This document shows, one piece after another, positions 1 through 11,610 of a DNA stretch of 64,000 nt. A program made the translations under genes and the position numbers. Within the stretch, counting starts at the first letter, position 1; the number at the start of each line of letters is the position of its first letter. The stretch spans positions 32,501 to 96,500 of the forward strand of contig CAUYUJ010000730.1 of assembly GCA_963575745.1 (NCBI GenBank). Reading direction: 5' to 3'. The stretch comes from Prorocentrum cordatum. Lineage: Eukaryota > Sar > Dinophyceae > Prorocentrales > Prorocentraceae. A model generated the notes under the pieces. It had not been told where the DNA came from. It saw nothing but the letters and a program-made list of their open reading frames with translations, and did not search any database.

Positions 1-770
1 CTGCAGGACCAGGGTCGCATTAATCCGGGCTTGGGTGCAGGATCCTGCAGGATTTTGCAGGGTTCTGCAAGGCCTGACCGACTGGGGCCTGGATTGACCT
101 GGGTCAGAAGGTCCCCGACGAGGGGCCGAAACAAGCTTGACCGTCTGAGGCCTGGGTCGACATCTGCAGCGGCCTGCATGGCCCCAGTGGACAAGGCGCA
201 GGGTCGGCCGACCGAGGCTCTGGCAGGACCAGGCGGCGGGCCCGGGGCCGCGGAGCACACCGTGCACGGCGACTGTGGAGGCGGCCGTCAGGAGCCCAGC
301 GCGGCAAGCGCCAGGCACGCGGGCGAGCTTTGCCGACGGCAGGCATGCGCTTGAGACGGGCGAGCGGGCCTCCGCCACGCCCCCGTGGAGGCGAAGCTGC
401 GGGGTGCTCCGGGCCCCGCACGCCGTGTCCTGGCCCCATCGCCGGCGGCGTCGCCGAGGCTCACGTCCACGCGGTCGTCGTGGCCGCCGGCGGAGGTGCA
501 GGTGGCGGTGTCCGGCCGGGCTGCTTCTTGATGGACCGCGCGCCCGTTGACGCGGTCGCGTCTTCAAGCAGTGGCGAAGCGTCCTGGCTCGACTGTGGCC
601 CTACCAAACAATGTTCAAAGAACCTGGTGTGGTTTCCACGGAATGTTCTCAGAGCATTTCTGGCGGAGTCTGTCCTGTGTTCTCACATCGGGTCTACGTT
701 CTAAGAACACTGTTTTTGTTATTAAAACAAGTTTGGGGTTCTAAGAACATTTCGTGGTAGGACTATAGGA
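1..770. other. No recognisable gene
   Basis: GC-rich sequence with repeated CTGCAGG-like words in the first 200 bases and no ORF resembling a known family. The short open frames on both strands overlap and lack coherent composition. The last 150 bases are more AT-rich and contain a repeated GTTCTAAGAACA word. Confidence 0.5.
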
Positions 771-857
771 ATGCCGGGACGGTCGGTCCCTGCTCAAGTC
801 TTCTCTCCCTTCCTCTCTCTCCCTCGTCGTCCTCTCCGTGAGGGGACGTGGGGGGAG

Positions 858-981
<124 letters not shown>

Positions 982-1405
982 GTGCTGCCGTTGATGATAA
1001 TGATGATTGATGATGGTGATGGTGATGATGCTGCTGCTGATGATGATGGTGATGAGGAGGATGCCAACCGCTGGATTCGCCTCGGAGTCCTGGTCAGGAC
1101 GCGCCCATGGAGGGGTCCGGGGGGTAGCGGTATCAGTACCCTTTTTTTGATTCCCCACAAACAGAGAGACGCTGGCTGTACACACGCTTCGGCATGCGTC
1201 ATGCGGCGCCTCTGCAACACTGGAGGCGCCGCCTTGGGGCCCTCCCCGCGGTGGTCCAGGAAGGCGGCACCGGGGCAGGAGCCAACAGTTCGCGGAGCCC
1301 ACGGGGAGGCGGGGCAACGCCAGCGGCGGCGGTGCGTGGCCGTTCGCTGCCCCCCGTACGCACCCTGGCGGGAGGAGGAGCTGGCCCGGTGGTGGTGCGG
1401 GACGG

Positions 1406-1581
1406 GAAAATGACCACAGCCACTGCTTCTTGTTTGCGCCGCCTTCCAGCCGGCGGAAAAAGAAGCAGTGGTTGTGGTCATTTCCCTGGTGCCAAGCTCA
1501 ACGATAATGACCACAACCACTGCTTTGTTTCTGCGGGCTGGAAGGCGGCAACAAAAGAAAAGCAGTGGCTGTGGTCGTTTT
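1406..1581. repeat. Nested inverted repeats (two hairpins, mutually inverted)
   Basis: Arms at about 1406-1431 and 1460-1484 form one hairpin (core word CACAGCCACTGCTT and its complement). Arms at about 1505-1526 and 1559-1580 form a second. The loops, GCCGCCTTCCAGCC and GGCTGGAAGGCGGC, are complementary to each other, so the second hairpin is an inverted copy of the first. Confidence 0.85.
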
Positions 1582-2084
1582 CACGCCCCGTAGGTGGTGG
1601 TGGCTGGTAACGGCGGACTGGTCTCCGAGACCGGGGGCGGCTTGATCTTGCCCGTTGGGGAGGCTAGTCTGGATCGCGACAGGGTGGTCGTCGTGGTCGT
1701 TGTGGTCGTCTCTGCAGTCGCTATGTGGGAGGGGGGAGCATGGCCTTCGTCGTCTCTCATGGAGGCGCCTAGCCCGAGCGGGTCGATTTCCTCACCATCG
1801 TGGTCGTCGAGCAGGCCCGACCAAGTAGCATCGAGGTGATCGCAGCAGTCGGGTTTTGGTGGGCCGTCGGGACGGTCGGGGCCAACTGGTGAGCCCTGTG
1901 GCTCGTGCCCGCCTGGGTCTGTGGTGAGAGGGTCGGGCTTCATCTTGGGCATTTCCGCCCTGGAGTTGCCCGCCCTTGTGTCAGGCACGTGGAGAATCGG
2001 GTGGCGTCGGTCGTAATTGGCGACGGCCGTGCTGTGAAGGACGGCCGTGCATTTACGTCGCCAGTTGGCGGCGTCGGTTAGGCC

Positions 2085-4030
2085 TTATGGCAGGCTGTGG
2101 AGGCGTGTGCCGGCATTGTCGAGTTCATCGGCGTGGCGATTAAAAACCTCTGCGATTGGCGTGGTACGCCCTTCGTTGATGCCTTGCCCTCCCAGGTGGC
2201 TGTCGACCTTCCGGACTTTGAACATGTCCGACCTGGCCTGTAGGACTGGGTGGATTTTAAGCCAGAGGCCGGCCTGAACACCTACGCGAGGCGGTGGTTT
2301 ACCGCTGAGGAGATCTTCGAATCCGTCTACGACAGTTTCGTTGTCAACGAAGATGCGAGCGGGCAGTTCGGCCGTGGCGACGAGATGAAGCATGGCAAGT
2401 GTATCGGCTCTCTTCGCGAACTTCGCCAGACCTTGTGCCCGCGCAGAGTGGTTGAGCCGATGGTCAGGGTCGTAGTACACACCAAAACCAGCCCTGGCGA
2501 GTAGCGGCTGAGCTTGGTGGGAGCAGTGGCAACGTAGGCTGACTCAACGGCCTCTGTACTCGTCGTTGTATTATTCGTAAAGGTTGTCGTCAGGGCCCCC
2601 TGACGTCGGCTGCGGGAGCTCGACCTCGGCGAGGGCGACCTTGAGATCAAGGAGCTGGGAGTTCCCCAGAAGGTTGCAATGTCTGAGTGCGCGGCGGCAG
2701 GTCCCGCCATTGTTGTTCGAGGATCATGGTTTTTAGACCAGTCCTCTCGGGTTCCCAGCAGGGGCATGTCCAGACGGTGTGCTCCTGGTTTTCTTCCTCT
2801 CGATTGCACCGTCTGCACAGCGGGGATGGGTCGGCCGAGATGCCAGCTCTGACTTTTCTCTTCTGGGTGTGGCCACCCCCGCAGAGGCAGTTGGGGAAGG
2901 ACCTTTTCTGTAACGCGCGGAGCACATGCGTGAACAGCCTTGCTGGCAGGATGATTCGTGACAGTGCCGCAGGTGGGGCCCAGCTCCAGTCGAGCTGAGC
3001 AGCGGTCTGCCAAACTTCACCCCCTGGGCCTCCTCCTTGCAAGGCCTGCGAGTGTTCTCGCAGTTCTCTGGCTTTGGCCTCGGGCCCAGTGCCTCTCCGC
3101 GCCTGCCTTCGAGCCCGAGCAGAGCTTCCCCCTGCGGGGTAGCGCCAGTTTCGGCAAGATGCCCGGGAGCAGCGAGGGCGGAGGCGAGGGCGCAGAGCGC
3201 ACACCGCGAGATCCAGGATCTTCCTCTGGGCCTGGCGGCTGCGGGCGCCGTGCTGCTGTGGGGGGTTTTGGCTCTCTGGCCGGGTGCACTGCAAGTCAGT
3301 GCCCGCGGTGCACATGCTGGCGACGAGGGACCTCACCGCCCGAGCTCTCGCCTGGGTGCCTTCGGGGAGCCAGCCGAGGCGGAGTCCGGTGAGAGCCCGT
3401 CGTGCCCTGGCGTCCGCGGTGCCTTCCGGGGTTGCCTTTGGGCGTCGTCCGCAGGGGGTGCTGCGGTAGGTACTTGCGAGCTCCACCTGGCGGTGAGCTT
3501 GCAGTGGCCGCTCGTAGAGCTGATGGGAGGCCACCTCGTGTTGGAGCTCCTTGTCCACAGCACGGCCGACCATTCTGCCACGGTGGATCTTTTGGCCAGG
3601 CACCCGGTCAAAGAGGCCGGTCTCGCCGAGTGATGTTGGGAGCTCCCTGGCCGCCGGTGCCGTGGAACTGCGGTCGTCGACGAATTTTGTGCCCAGTGTG
3701 CGTGGTACGTACCTGTGCTGTCGGTTGTCCCAGACGCACATGAGGCCTTTGATGTTGCCAAAAGGGAACAAGAAGTGCCTTCCAGGTGCCCACTGGTGCG
3801 CGCCAAGGGTCTGGACTAAACACCAGCCGTGCGGATGTACCTCCTGTGGTTTGCACAAAGATGGCGCCCAGCTTCAACAACGTCGGGCGGACACCCCGCG
3901 TGCAGCGCCAGGTTGAGGCAGATGTCGGGCATGAGGTCGCCGACACGTTGTTGCAGATCCAGCGCGGCCCCAGCCAGGGCGGCTTGGAGGTGGCGCGCGT
4001 GTTTAACCTGGATCGCCAGAGTCGTGCAGA
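2085..4030 (-). pseudogene. Decayed 5'-truncated retrotransposon: RT end, zinc motif, RNase H
   Basis: Read on the minus strand, fragments in several frames recall the 3' half of a non-LTR retrotransposon pol. A frame from 3858 carries FVDD (RT motif C, near 3680) and a long Arg-rich thumb-like stretch. It then has a Cys/His cluster, CRRC followed by H-x4-C, near 2760-2820, and stops at 2647. A different frame (2480-2085) resembles RNase H: a GFGVYYD strand just upstream, FVDNETVV (the TDN-type acidic motif), and RHADELDNAG at the end (the last acidic motif). The first RNase H motif region is frameshifted and reads FTNN where FTDG-like residues are expected. A further RT-like stretch lies at about 4020-3816. 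The 5' side ends in a (GA)n tract. Frameshifts and stops make this non-functional. The domain order is seen directly; the family is inferred. Confidence 0.6.
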
Positions 4031-4033
4031 CGG

Positions 4034-4298
4034 GAAGAAAGAGATAGAGAGAGAGAGAGAGAGACAGAGGGAGAGAGAAACATAGAGAAATAACAACAAA
4101 CAGCAACAACCGAGAAAGAAAGAGAGAGAGAGAGGAACAATAGCTATACACGCACACGCACATATATATATGTATGCACATATGCGTTTGTATATATATA
4201 TATATATGTATAGATCGAGAGAGAGAGAGAGAGAGAAACAACAGAGAGAGAGAGAGAGAGACAGAGAGAGAGAGAGAGATTGAGAGAGAGAGAGAGAG
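4034..4298. repeat. (GA)n microsatellite with an internal (TA/CA)n tract
   Basis: GAGAGA tracts flank a TATATGTATGCA-type AT-rich segment at about 4140-4215. Overlapping frames encode only Glu/Arg or Ser/Leu runs. Confidence 0.95.
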
Positions 4299-4650
4299 AT
4301 GCGTGCTCTATTTTGGGGGCAACAGCATCATCAAACCTTATGAGTCTGAATCTGGGGGCTACCACGTGCCATTCACCACTAATGCCTGAACCTGGCTGCG
4401 ACGAGACCTGCAGCAGCAACGATCACGATTGGGAGCCAAGCGCTACCAACCAACAACGTCGATACATTTCAACAGCGAGAGAATGATCAGGAACGTGCAT
4501 ATGAAGATGGATTGAAACAGGCAACAGAGCAGACTAAAGAAATCGCTTTGAACATGTAGTGACACATGGACGGGAGAGAACTGCAAGAGTGCAGGGCGGA
4601 AGAAGACGGGCCAGGAGAGGGCGAGAGGGAGAGAGAGAGAGAGAATCCCT
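4293..4650. repeat. Dispersed repeat, copy 1
   Basis: About 350 bases strongly similar to 10490-10838 in the same orientation. Shared blocks include CAGCATCATCAAACCTTATG and GATCACGATTGGGAGCCAAG. Copy 1 is preceded by (GA)n and both copies end in GAGAGAG, so a minus-strand reading has CT-rich sequence at one or both ends. Probably an old SINE-like or untranslated retroelement fragment; no RNA polymerase III boxes could be assigned with confidence. Confidence 0.85.
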
Positions 4651-5789
4651 CGGACAATCTCGAATAAATGCTTGCGACGTGTAGTACAACAGCCAGCATG
4701 AGCATTCCGGCGCCGACCAACGCGATGCGTTGGATTTGATCCTCTCTCCACCGCGTGGCCAGACAGACGCATGCACCATGCGAGGCTGCCTGCAGCGGTG
4801 GCCAACGGCAAGGCCACCACCACGAATAGACCTTCTTGGGCAGCTCCACAGGATGAGAACGAGGAGAGCCAGCACGGCAGTCATGACGCACAAGTGAACG
4901 GACTACAGTGGGGGCGCGCATCAAGAAACCATATGTTGTTCGTCAGGGTATCCTGAGTTTCTTAGTTCCTCGCGCTGCGCGGTGACTTCCGCAGGCGTTG
5001 AAGGAGCTGTCTCGGTCAGGGTGCTCCAGGTTTCCCCTTAGGTGTACCTCGCGCACGGGTTCTCATGGTTGGGTTTCTTGCGAGGGTTTCTTGCGGCCGC
5101 GCCCGCACTGTACGTAAGCCACAGGACCGATGATCCAAACATCGCTCTGAAACGTATCAGGCCCAAGTTGGACGCGCCAGTTGCACTGTGTGTGAGATGC
5201 GCTCAGGAGGCACTCTGACAGGTACTTCAATCGCCCTGCGCGTGCGCGAGCAACTGACCAGTCTTCTTTGTCGTCGTGTTGGTCTTCGGTGCTCCTTCCC
5301 CCAGGTTGTGTGCGATCGCCACGTCCAGCGCCGGGACGGTGGTCTCGGAGTATAGGTCGCCGCGACGACGCTCTCCTCGTCCTCGAGCGTGCCGAGGTCC
5401 ACCTCGACGCCGAGCGCCTTGCACACCTCTGCGGCTGCAGGCTGCAGGTGCTCCTCCTGCTTCCGGCGCTCCTCTGCGGCCAGCGCGCCGCCGCCGCCGC
5501 CGCCGGCGCCATGAGCTTCCGCAGCTCGCGCTTGGCGCCTCCGGCCGCAGGCGGGCGGCTCGCGGCCTCGGCCCCCGGCGGGCGGCTCGCGGGGTCGTCC
5601 TGGCGTCGTCGATCCTTGTCCTTAGGCTGCCCGCGTCGCGCTCGATATAGCTGCTGCCAGGGCGTGCTGGCCGCCTCGCCCTCTGGTCGTCCCCCGGCGG
5701 CCTCCCGAGCTGTCGACCAGGAGCGCGAGCGGCGCCTCCAGCTGGGGCTCCTGCGCCGAGGCCGCTGCCTGGGCTCCTCGGCACCGCTG

Positions 5790-5945
5790 AACCGATCCCC
5801 ATCCCCTTCGAGACCCTCACCAAAAATTACCCCCCCAGTTGGGGATACACCCCTCGAAACCCGAAGGATACGGCCTACACCCCCATCTACGGGGGTAGAT
5901 CGGCCAGTGGGGCCCAGGTCCCGCCGCTGGGGATGGGGATCGGTT
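5790..5945. repeat. Inverted repeat with 17-bp perfect arms
   Basis: The arm AACCGATCCCCATCCCC at 5790-5806 is exactly reverse-complementary to 5929-5945. The 122-bp interior is rich in short CCCC/GGGG blocks. It is directly followed by the TAA-type microsatellite. It could be a small foldback element. Confidence 0.8.
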
Positions 5946-6117
5946 TAATAATAATAATACTAATAATAGTAATATCAATAATAATAATAAGCATAATATT
6001 AATACTGATAGTAATAATACTAATAATAATAGTAGTAATAATAATAGTAATAATAGTAGTAGTAATAATAATAATGATAATAATAATAATAATCATAATA
6101 ATAATAATAATAAACGA
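5946..6117. repeat. (TAA/TAG)n-rich microsatellite
   Basis: Imperfect AT-rich trinucleotide array in otherwise GC-rich DNA. The Ile-rich frames through it are not genes. Confidence 0.95.
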
Positions 6118-6120
6118 TAC

Positions 6121-6585
6121 TCAACTTCGCCCGCTCCCTGTCCCGCGGCTCGTCGCGGTCGTTCCTCTGGTCGCGGTCCCTCCGGCCACGGTCCCTTCGG
6201 CTGCTCGACCTCGACCGCGAGCAGTCCGCCTCGTCGGTGCCCCTGCGGCGCAGCACCCGGAAGGCCCTGTGCAGGGAAAGGTAAAGCGGCTCTCCGCGGC
6301 GCGCCGCTCCTGTCCCGGGAGCCTGCGCTGCCGGCAGACTGTCGCCTCACGCGAGAAGCCGAAAGCCGAACTCATGGTTTCCTCTACCATGCGCTGCATC
6401 TTCGCCTGGTCTTCCTCGGTCTTCTTGGCGTTCTTGAGCTCCTCAAGCTCCGCCTTGGTCTGCTTGAGCTCTGCTGCGATCCAACCGGGCGCTGCGTACG
6501 AGCCACCTCGGCCAGATCCCTGGGTGTAGTCGCGGTGCTGGTTCTGCTGGCCCGTCCACGGTGCACCACTCCTCTTGTCTTCCAT
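6121..6585 (-). CDS. Possible small coding exon: Gly-rich N-terminus and charged helix
   Basis: A minus-strand frame opens with an ATG at 6585 and runs 154 codons. It begins MEDKRSGAPWTGQQNQ, continues through a Gly/Ser-rich stretch, then a Glu/Lys-rich amphipathic segment (ELKQTKAELEELKNAKK) and METMSSAFGF-like residues. The second half becomes an Arg/Gly-rich stretch typical of unconstrained GC-rich DNA. The helical part looks protein-like, so this may be the first exon of a host gene or a fragment of a retroelement ORF1. A further minus-strand patch at 5400-5250 (KALGVEVDLGTLEDEESVV) in a different frame could be a later exon past the microsatellite. No family is recognised. Confidence 0.3.
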   Translation of the reverse strand: MEDKRSGAPWTGQQNQHRDYTQGSGRGGSYAAPGWIAAELKQTKAELEELKNAKKTEEDQAKMQRMVEETMSSAFGFSREATVCRQRRLPGQERRAAESRFTFPCTGPSGCCAAGAPTRRTARGRGRAAEGTVAGGTATRGTTATSRGTGSGRS

Positions 6586-6786
6586 CGCTTCTGACACCTG
6601 CAGGTATTGATCAGCTCGGAGAGGAAACTGTCTTGGAGAGAATATGGACACAAAAATGAAGACCGCCGCGTCGAACGGCTCGAGCCAACGCGCGTATGGC
6701 CTGGACCAGAGGCGTATTCCACTTGGGAGGTATGCTGAAATCGGAGGTTGGGGGGTGAGTCCGACGTGAAACGGAGAAGGAAATCG

Positions 6787-6980
6787 ATTTCCTCCTCCGG
6801 CGGCCCGTGGCCCACGGTGTCCCGCCGGTGTCCCGCTGGTGTTCCGAAATCCTCCTGTGGCTGGGCCGCGGCCTGACCAAATGTTTCTCCTCCGGCGGCC
6901 GGTGGCCCGCGGTGTCCCACCAGTGTCCCGCTGGTGTCCCGAAATCCTCCTGTGGCTGGGCCGCGGCCGGACCCATTGCT
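6787..6980. repeat. Tandem duplication, about 95-bp unit, two copies
   Basis: Two adjacent copies share TCCTCCGGCGGCC, then CGGTGTCCC repeats, then GAAATCCTCCTGTGGCTGGG. Within each unit, the short word GGTGTCCCGC is itself repeated. Confidence 0.9.
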
Positions 6981-7149
6981 GCCCCCCCAACCTCCTTATC
7001 ACCCGCAGGGTGGTCGTATAGGTGTGCCTTGTATATGTATGTGCCCAGCCACCCCAAACGCTTTAGTTCCCAAGTGAACGCAAAGATAATGTGGAACATA
7101 CCCTCGACAGATCCCTGGGTAATGTAGTCCATGGATATCGGGTAGCCTA

Positions 7150-9020
7150 CAATGGCTGCACGCTGCGATCAAAATACACTCCAATACGCACATGTTTTTG
7201 TATTGGGGATATATCCAAGTCGTACCATATGTGTATATAAGGGCATATAAGGGCTGACCGGGAAGAAATGGAGGTTTGACCCGCCGTCGATGTGGACTAC
7301 TTCCGATCGGATCTTCATGGTGCTCCCCCGTGCCTGCTCTGAGAACCCCACATCCTCCGGGAACGTGTTGAAAACGGTCTTTTTCATGCACTCGCAACAT
7401 AAAACCTTGCTGAACGTAACCAGATCATCTACGTGTAAAACACCCGCTGCCATTTTTGAAGGACACCGGGATTCCTGGACGAGTCCACCCAGACTGTACC
7501 AAAACATCCAGGCTGATGTAGCATTCCCGGATACAATGCCCCAGGTCGATCATCGTGCATGGTTCGCTCAAAGACGCTCCTATTGGCCAGCCTCCTCTGC
7601 GCTGGACAACGCAGTCGCGGACAAGGAACATGTCGTCCTTCAAACTGAAAGCCAACGCTTGTCAATGTCACCGAAACGGATCCTCTCGTAACCCATTTCT
7701 TTGGCCTGTTGTGGCAAGGTTTTGCGGTACGCAGCCAATTTCACAAGAGCTTTCCCCGATCTGTCGTGAGCACGACGTTCTTCTTGTTCCTGTCTTGAAT
7801 GCGATGCAGTAACTCCTGGACACGACGAACGCCTCTGGCAACAGAAGCGGATTTGAAGAATTGTCCAGTATCGAGCTTTATCATACTCAAGGCGCACTCC
7901 TTGGTTGCTTCGCAGGGGCACTTTTCCCGGTACTGTGGAAATTCAGACAGATAGGCCACACGTTCTTTGATGATGTCCTGGATGTCCAATTGCCTCCAGA
8001 TCGTCCCCGTGTACTCGTTGGAGCAAAACTTAAATACGCTAAAGGCCCAGGCCACCAGACGAAAATAACGTTTGCACGAATTGAAGAAATCGTTGACTAC
8101 TTTATCTGCCGTGCGAATAATTAATTCTTGCTACACGTAAATCCTCCTTCCAACCCATGGCGCTTGTCTTTGTACGTGACACATGCATACTGAAGATGTT
8201 GTCGTGTACAAAGTGCGCGTGCCCCAGCGTGCCGGGAAATGCTCACGAAAAAGTGGTGTCTTTCTGTCGATGATCGTGCCAACATTCTCGTTAATCATGA
8301 AGCGATAGCTTTCTTCGTCCAAAAAATCGCCCTCAGTCGCCATACATACCCCTGCCTTGACACGAATGCTCGTTGCCTTGAGTTCTTGTCAAGTGGCACT
8401 GCGATCTGATCTTCGGCAAGCTCGGGAAAGTGCGGCCAGACGTCCCGCGGCTGCCCAGACTGTCGCGCCACCGAGTTCAGAAGGCTGTCCCACGTGATGT
8501 TGAACGCAGACAAATTGATGATTCCTCGATGGTTCAATATGTCGTTGCAGATGCTGTTATACATCTCGGACGTGTTGTCTGGCACTGGCACGTCCCAGAA
8601 GCACGGCATCTTCTTCATATTTTCCCGCCTCTCAAAACGTTCGGTTTCTTCCCGGGGCACCTCCCATGAAGTTCCCAAGGAAAATTGTTTGGCATGTTGA
8701 ATCTGTCATGGAAGTGCATCAACCAAGAGCTTCCCACGCGTGCGTAAAACAGTGATTTTTCGTCGAAGTAAGACCGCCAGTTTGAAATAGCATCGTTGAC
8801 CCACAGTCCACAGCAGTTGTCTTACGCACCGTTTTACCTGGTTGAAAACGTTGTTGGAGTTCGTGCAAACTCGAATACGAAGAGCAGGACAGACGAAGAT
8901 ACCCGATGTGTACAACAACCGCATCACCTTTTTGTGTTTTCGTTGTCGCCGTGTCGTATCGAATCAAAGCCCCACGTACCATGTGCGGATCATCAGCTGC
9001 ACGGGGTCCCCACACTTCCA
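7150..9020 (-). pseudogene. Decayed reverse transcriptase of an unnamed family
   Basis: In this lower-GC stretch the minus strand carries protein-like fragments in successive frames and in RT order. Around 8680-8300: a segment ending FPELAEDQIAVPLDKN. Around 8055-7741: IKLDTGQFFKSASV, a motif A-like D-x-G-x-F-F. Around 7655-7425: GGWPIGASLSEP, a motif B-like block. Around 7440-7169: VLHVDDLVTFSKVLC, a motif C-like V-D-D block, followed by FPEDVGFSE. The order of A, B and C and the similar spacing argue for one ancestral RT gene broken by frameshifts and stops. I do not recognise the clade; motifs B and C differ from the LINE and DIRS elements in this window. The acidic motif pattern is seen directly; the assignment is inference. 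Confidence 0.5.
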
Positions 9021-10489
9021 TACAGTTGCGTAGTCGAGCCCACTTCGGAACTCCCAGAATAAAAAACAGCTAGCCGCCAGCCAGAGAACTTGTTCTAAAC
9101 TGTACAAGCACTGTGCGATACTTACCACGCTCATGCCCACGTGCTCCCGCAGTATGCGTGCGAGGGAAGAAACATGCGGTGTGCTCGGTGAAATGCTCCC
9201 TGCGCTCGCCCTGTACGTGCAGCCCACGCCCTTCTTGAGGACCGAACTCGCATTCGGGCGGAACTCGTCTGAGACAGTCGCTGGTGGCCCGTGCCTCGGC
9301 CGAGGTCGGTGTTTGGTCTCCTCACTCGGAGCTGTCCCCGGCCGAGGTGGTTGGCCTGCAGGCAGCGAAGGAGGAAGCTCGCATACGGTAGGTTTGCGTC
9401 GTGTCGACCAGCGGCGACCCCAGCGTGGGCGTTCAAGGTTGAGCGCCGCCGGCGACCCAGAATCGATCGATGTTGAACGATCGGACGTTGCGGCAGCGGC
9501 CGATCGTTCAAGGTTGAACGATCCCTGCGGTGTCAAAAACCAACGCCGGGGTCGACACGACACGAACCTGCCGTACCAGAACACGGCCAGCTCGTTTGCC
9601 CACACCGCCGGTGCAAGGCGAAAGTGGCACGCATGATGCTTCCGCCAGGATCGATAACGAGGTCGTTGTGCATCTTTCCACGTGTTGTCACGCATGCTGC
9701 ACACGTGCTCCATGTGCCGCCTGTGCGCCCCTCCGACGACGACGTCTTGGTGGGCACGACGCACATTAGCTTCACCCACACGCCAATGCTGATCCACCGT
9801 AGCCCATGCGAAGTACAGTGCGGTGTGCACCTGGTTGGGGTACCATACGGTAGTTTACAAATAAAGACCGTACACTCGCCCCGACATGCTCGAACAATTA
9901 CGCTCCAGGAGTGCACGCCGTATAGATTTGGAGGCCCCACGAAGCATGACCCGTAAGAACTTATACTTGTGGCTCCTGTACGCCATGTCTCGCAAACCCA
10001 AAGCGCTAGTACATACGCATGCCAATTTCCACACGGAATCGTCTTGCCGTTGGTGGAATATAGCCACTCCATGCACACACACAGTTCACGTGCTGTATAA
10101 TCTGGTACGTCAAGTATACACCCTGAAGTCCGAAATGACAAACCGCACGATGTGCTTAGATGGAAGCCTGTACCGGTCAACGTGCGACGAAACACTCAAG
10201 AACGACTCCGCTGGAATTCTGAGAACTGTGGCGGCTCCAGAGATCAGTTGCCGGGCTCGCAAAGCAGCACAGATATTGTTCACATCAGACAATGACAACA
10301 CTTGCGATTGTGATATACTCGTAAGACCTGTGATCTGCTCAATCACGGAGGTAGGGAACATGACCGTAAAAGTAACGAGGAAAATGAGTATGACAAGGAA
10401 TAATAAGAAGAGGGAGAAGACAATCTTGCCGATGGCGCACCGTCACGCGAATGGTTCTGCAGCGCCTCGACAGCAAGGAACTAGCTGCA
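9021..10489. other. Lower-GC region, no recognisable gene
   Basis: Base composition is more balanced than the flanks. Long open frames exist on the minus strand (for example 10195-9533) but are Cys/Trp/Ser-rich, show no motif and overlap other frames. It may be the upstream part of the decayed RT element at 7.1-9.0 kb, or older inactive DNA. Confidence 0.4.
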
Positions 10490-10838
10490 GTGAGAGATGC
10501 GTGCTTTTTTCTCAGGGTAACAGCATCATCAAACCTTATGAATATGGATTTGGGGGTCATCACGTGCCATTCACCACTAATGCCTGAGCCCGTCTGCGAC
10601 GAGACCTGCAGCAGCAACGATCACGATTGGGAGCCAAGCGCTACCAACAATGTCAATGCACTTCAACAGCGAGAGAACGAGTTGGAAAAAGGCAACAGAG
10701 CAGACTAAAGACATCGATTTGAACATGTAGTGACACATGGATGGGAGAGAACTGCAAGAGGGCGGGGCGGAAGAAGACGGGCCAGGAGAGGGAGAGAGGG
10801 AGAAAGAGAGACAGAGAGAGAGAGGGAGAGAGAGCCTC
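10490..10838. repeat. Dispersed repeat, copy 2
   Basis: Second copy of the repeat at 4293-4650, same orientation, about 6.2 kb away. It keeps GAGACCTGCAGCAGCAACGA, GTGACACATGGA and the terminal GAGAGAG tract. The copies differ by scattered substitutions and short indels. Confidence 0.85.
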
Positions 10839-11144
10839 GTACCAGTGTGTGTGTGTGTGTGTGGGTGGGTTGGGGGTTTCCGTTTCTTCTGGCCCATGGT
10901 GGGAAAGCGAACCGTGAATTTCTTGCCCACCAGCTCGGGAGGACTGAAGAGACAGGCTGGCATTACCGAAGTTGCACAGGCACCAGTCCTCCCACCCCCG
11001 CAGAGCTGCTCCTACGGACTACAGCTTAAGTCATGCTTCCTCTGCGGTTGGGGCTTGGCTGGCCGAGCTTTGTTGCCGCCGCTCTGACGCGGTACGAGCG
11101 AGGGGCCTTTTTTCTTTTCCACCACCACCACCATAAGTTGGAGG

Positions 11145-11215
11145 GGGGAGGGAGGTGGAGGATGAGGAGGATGAGGAAGAAGAGGAGGAGGAGGAGGAGG
11201 AGGAGGACCCCCTCC
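11145..11215. repeat. (GGA)n-rich tract
   Basis: Imperfect GAG/GGA purine tract; no gene. Confidence 0.85.
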
Positions 11216-11610
11216 CCCTCCTACTCATGGTGGTGGCGGTGGAAAACAGGCCCGCCAACGAGAACTCTGCTGCGTCGCGGTTGCCGACCGATCCCCGACG
11301 GCTTCGGCCTCGGGCCGGTCGCCTGCGCTGCCGGGAGCTCCCTGAGGACCCGCAGGGGAACCTGCAGATCCCCGGCTACCCACCAAACCACCCCAACCCA
11401 CCCGAAGGCCGCACTGATGGAACCCTTACGCCCCCCAACCCGAAATTCGGGTCTTCGGGTTGGGGTACAGTCTGGGCCCTGAAGAAGGAACCCTTTTGCG
11501 TTGGGGAGGGGCTCCGCGTTCCTTAAGTGTTTCACAGCTTGCCTCAGGTTTTCCTTATGTTTCCGGTAGGAAGTCGAAGTTTAACTTATGGAAAAAAGGG
11601 GCCTCGTTCC

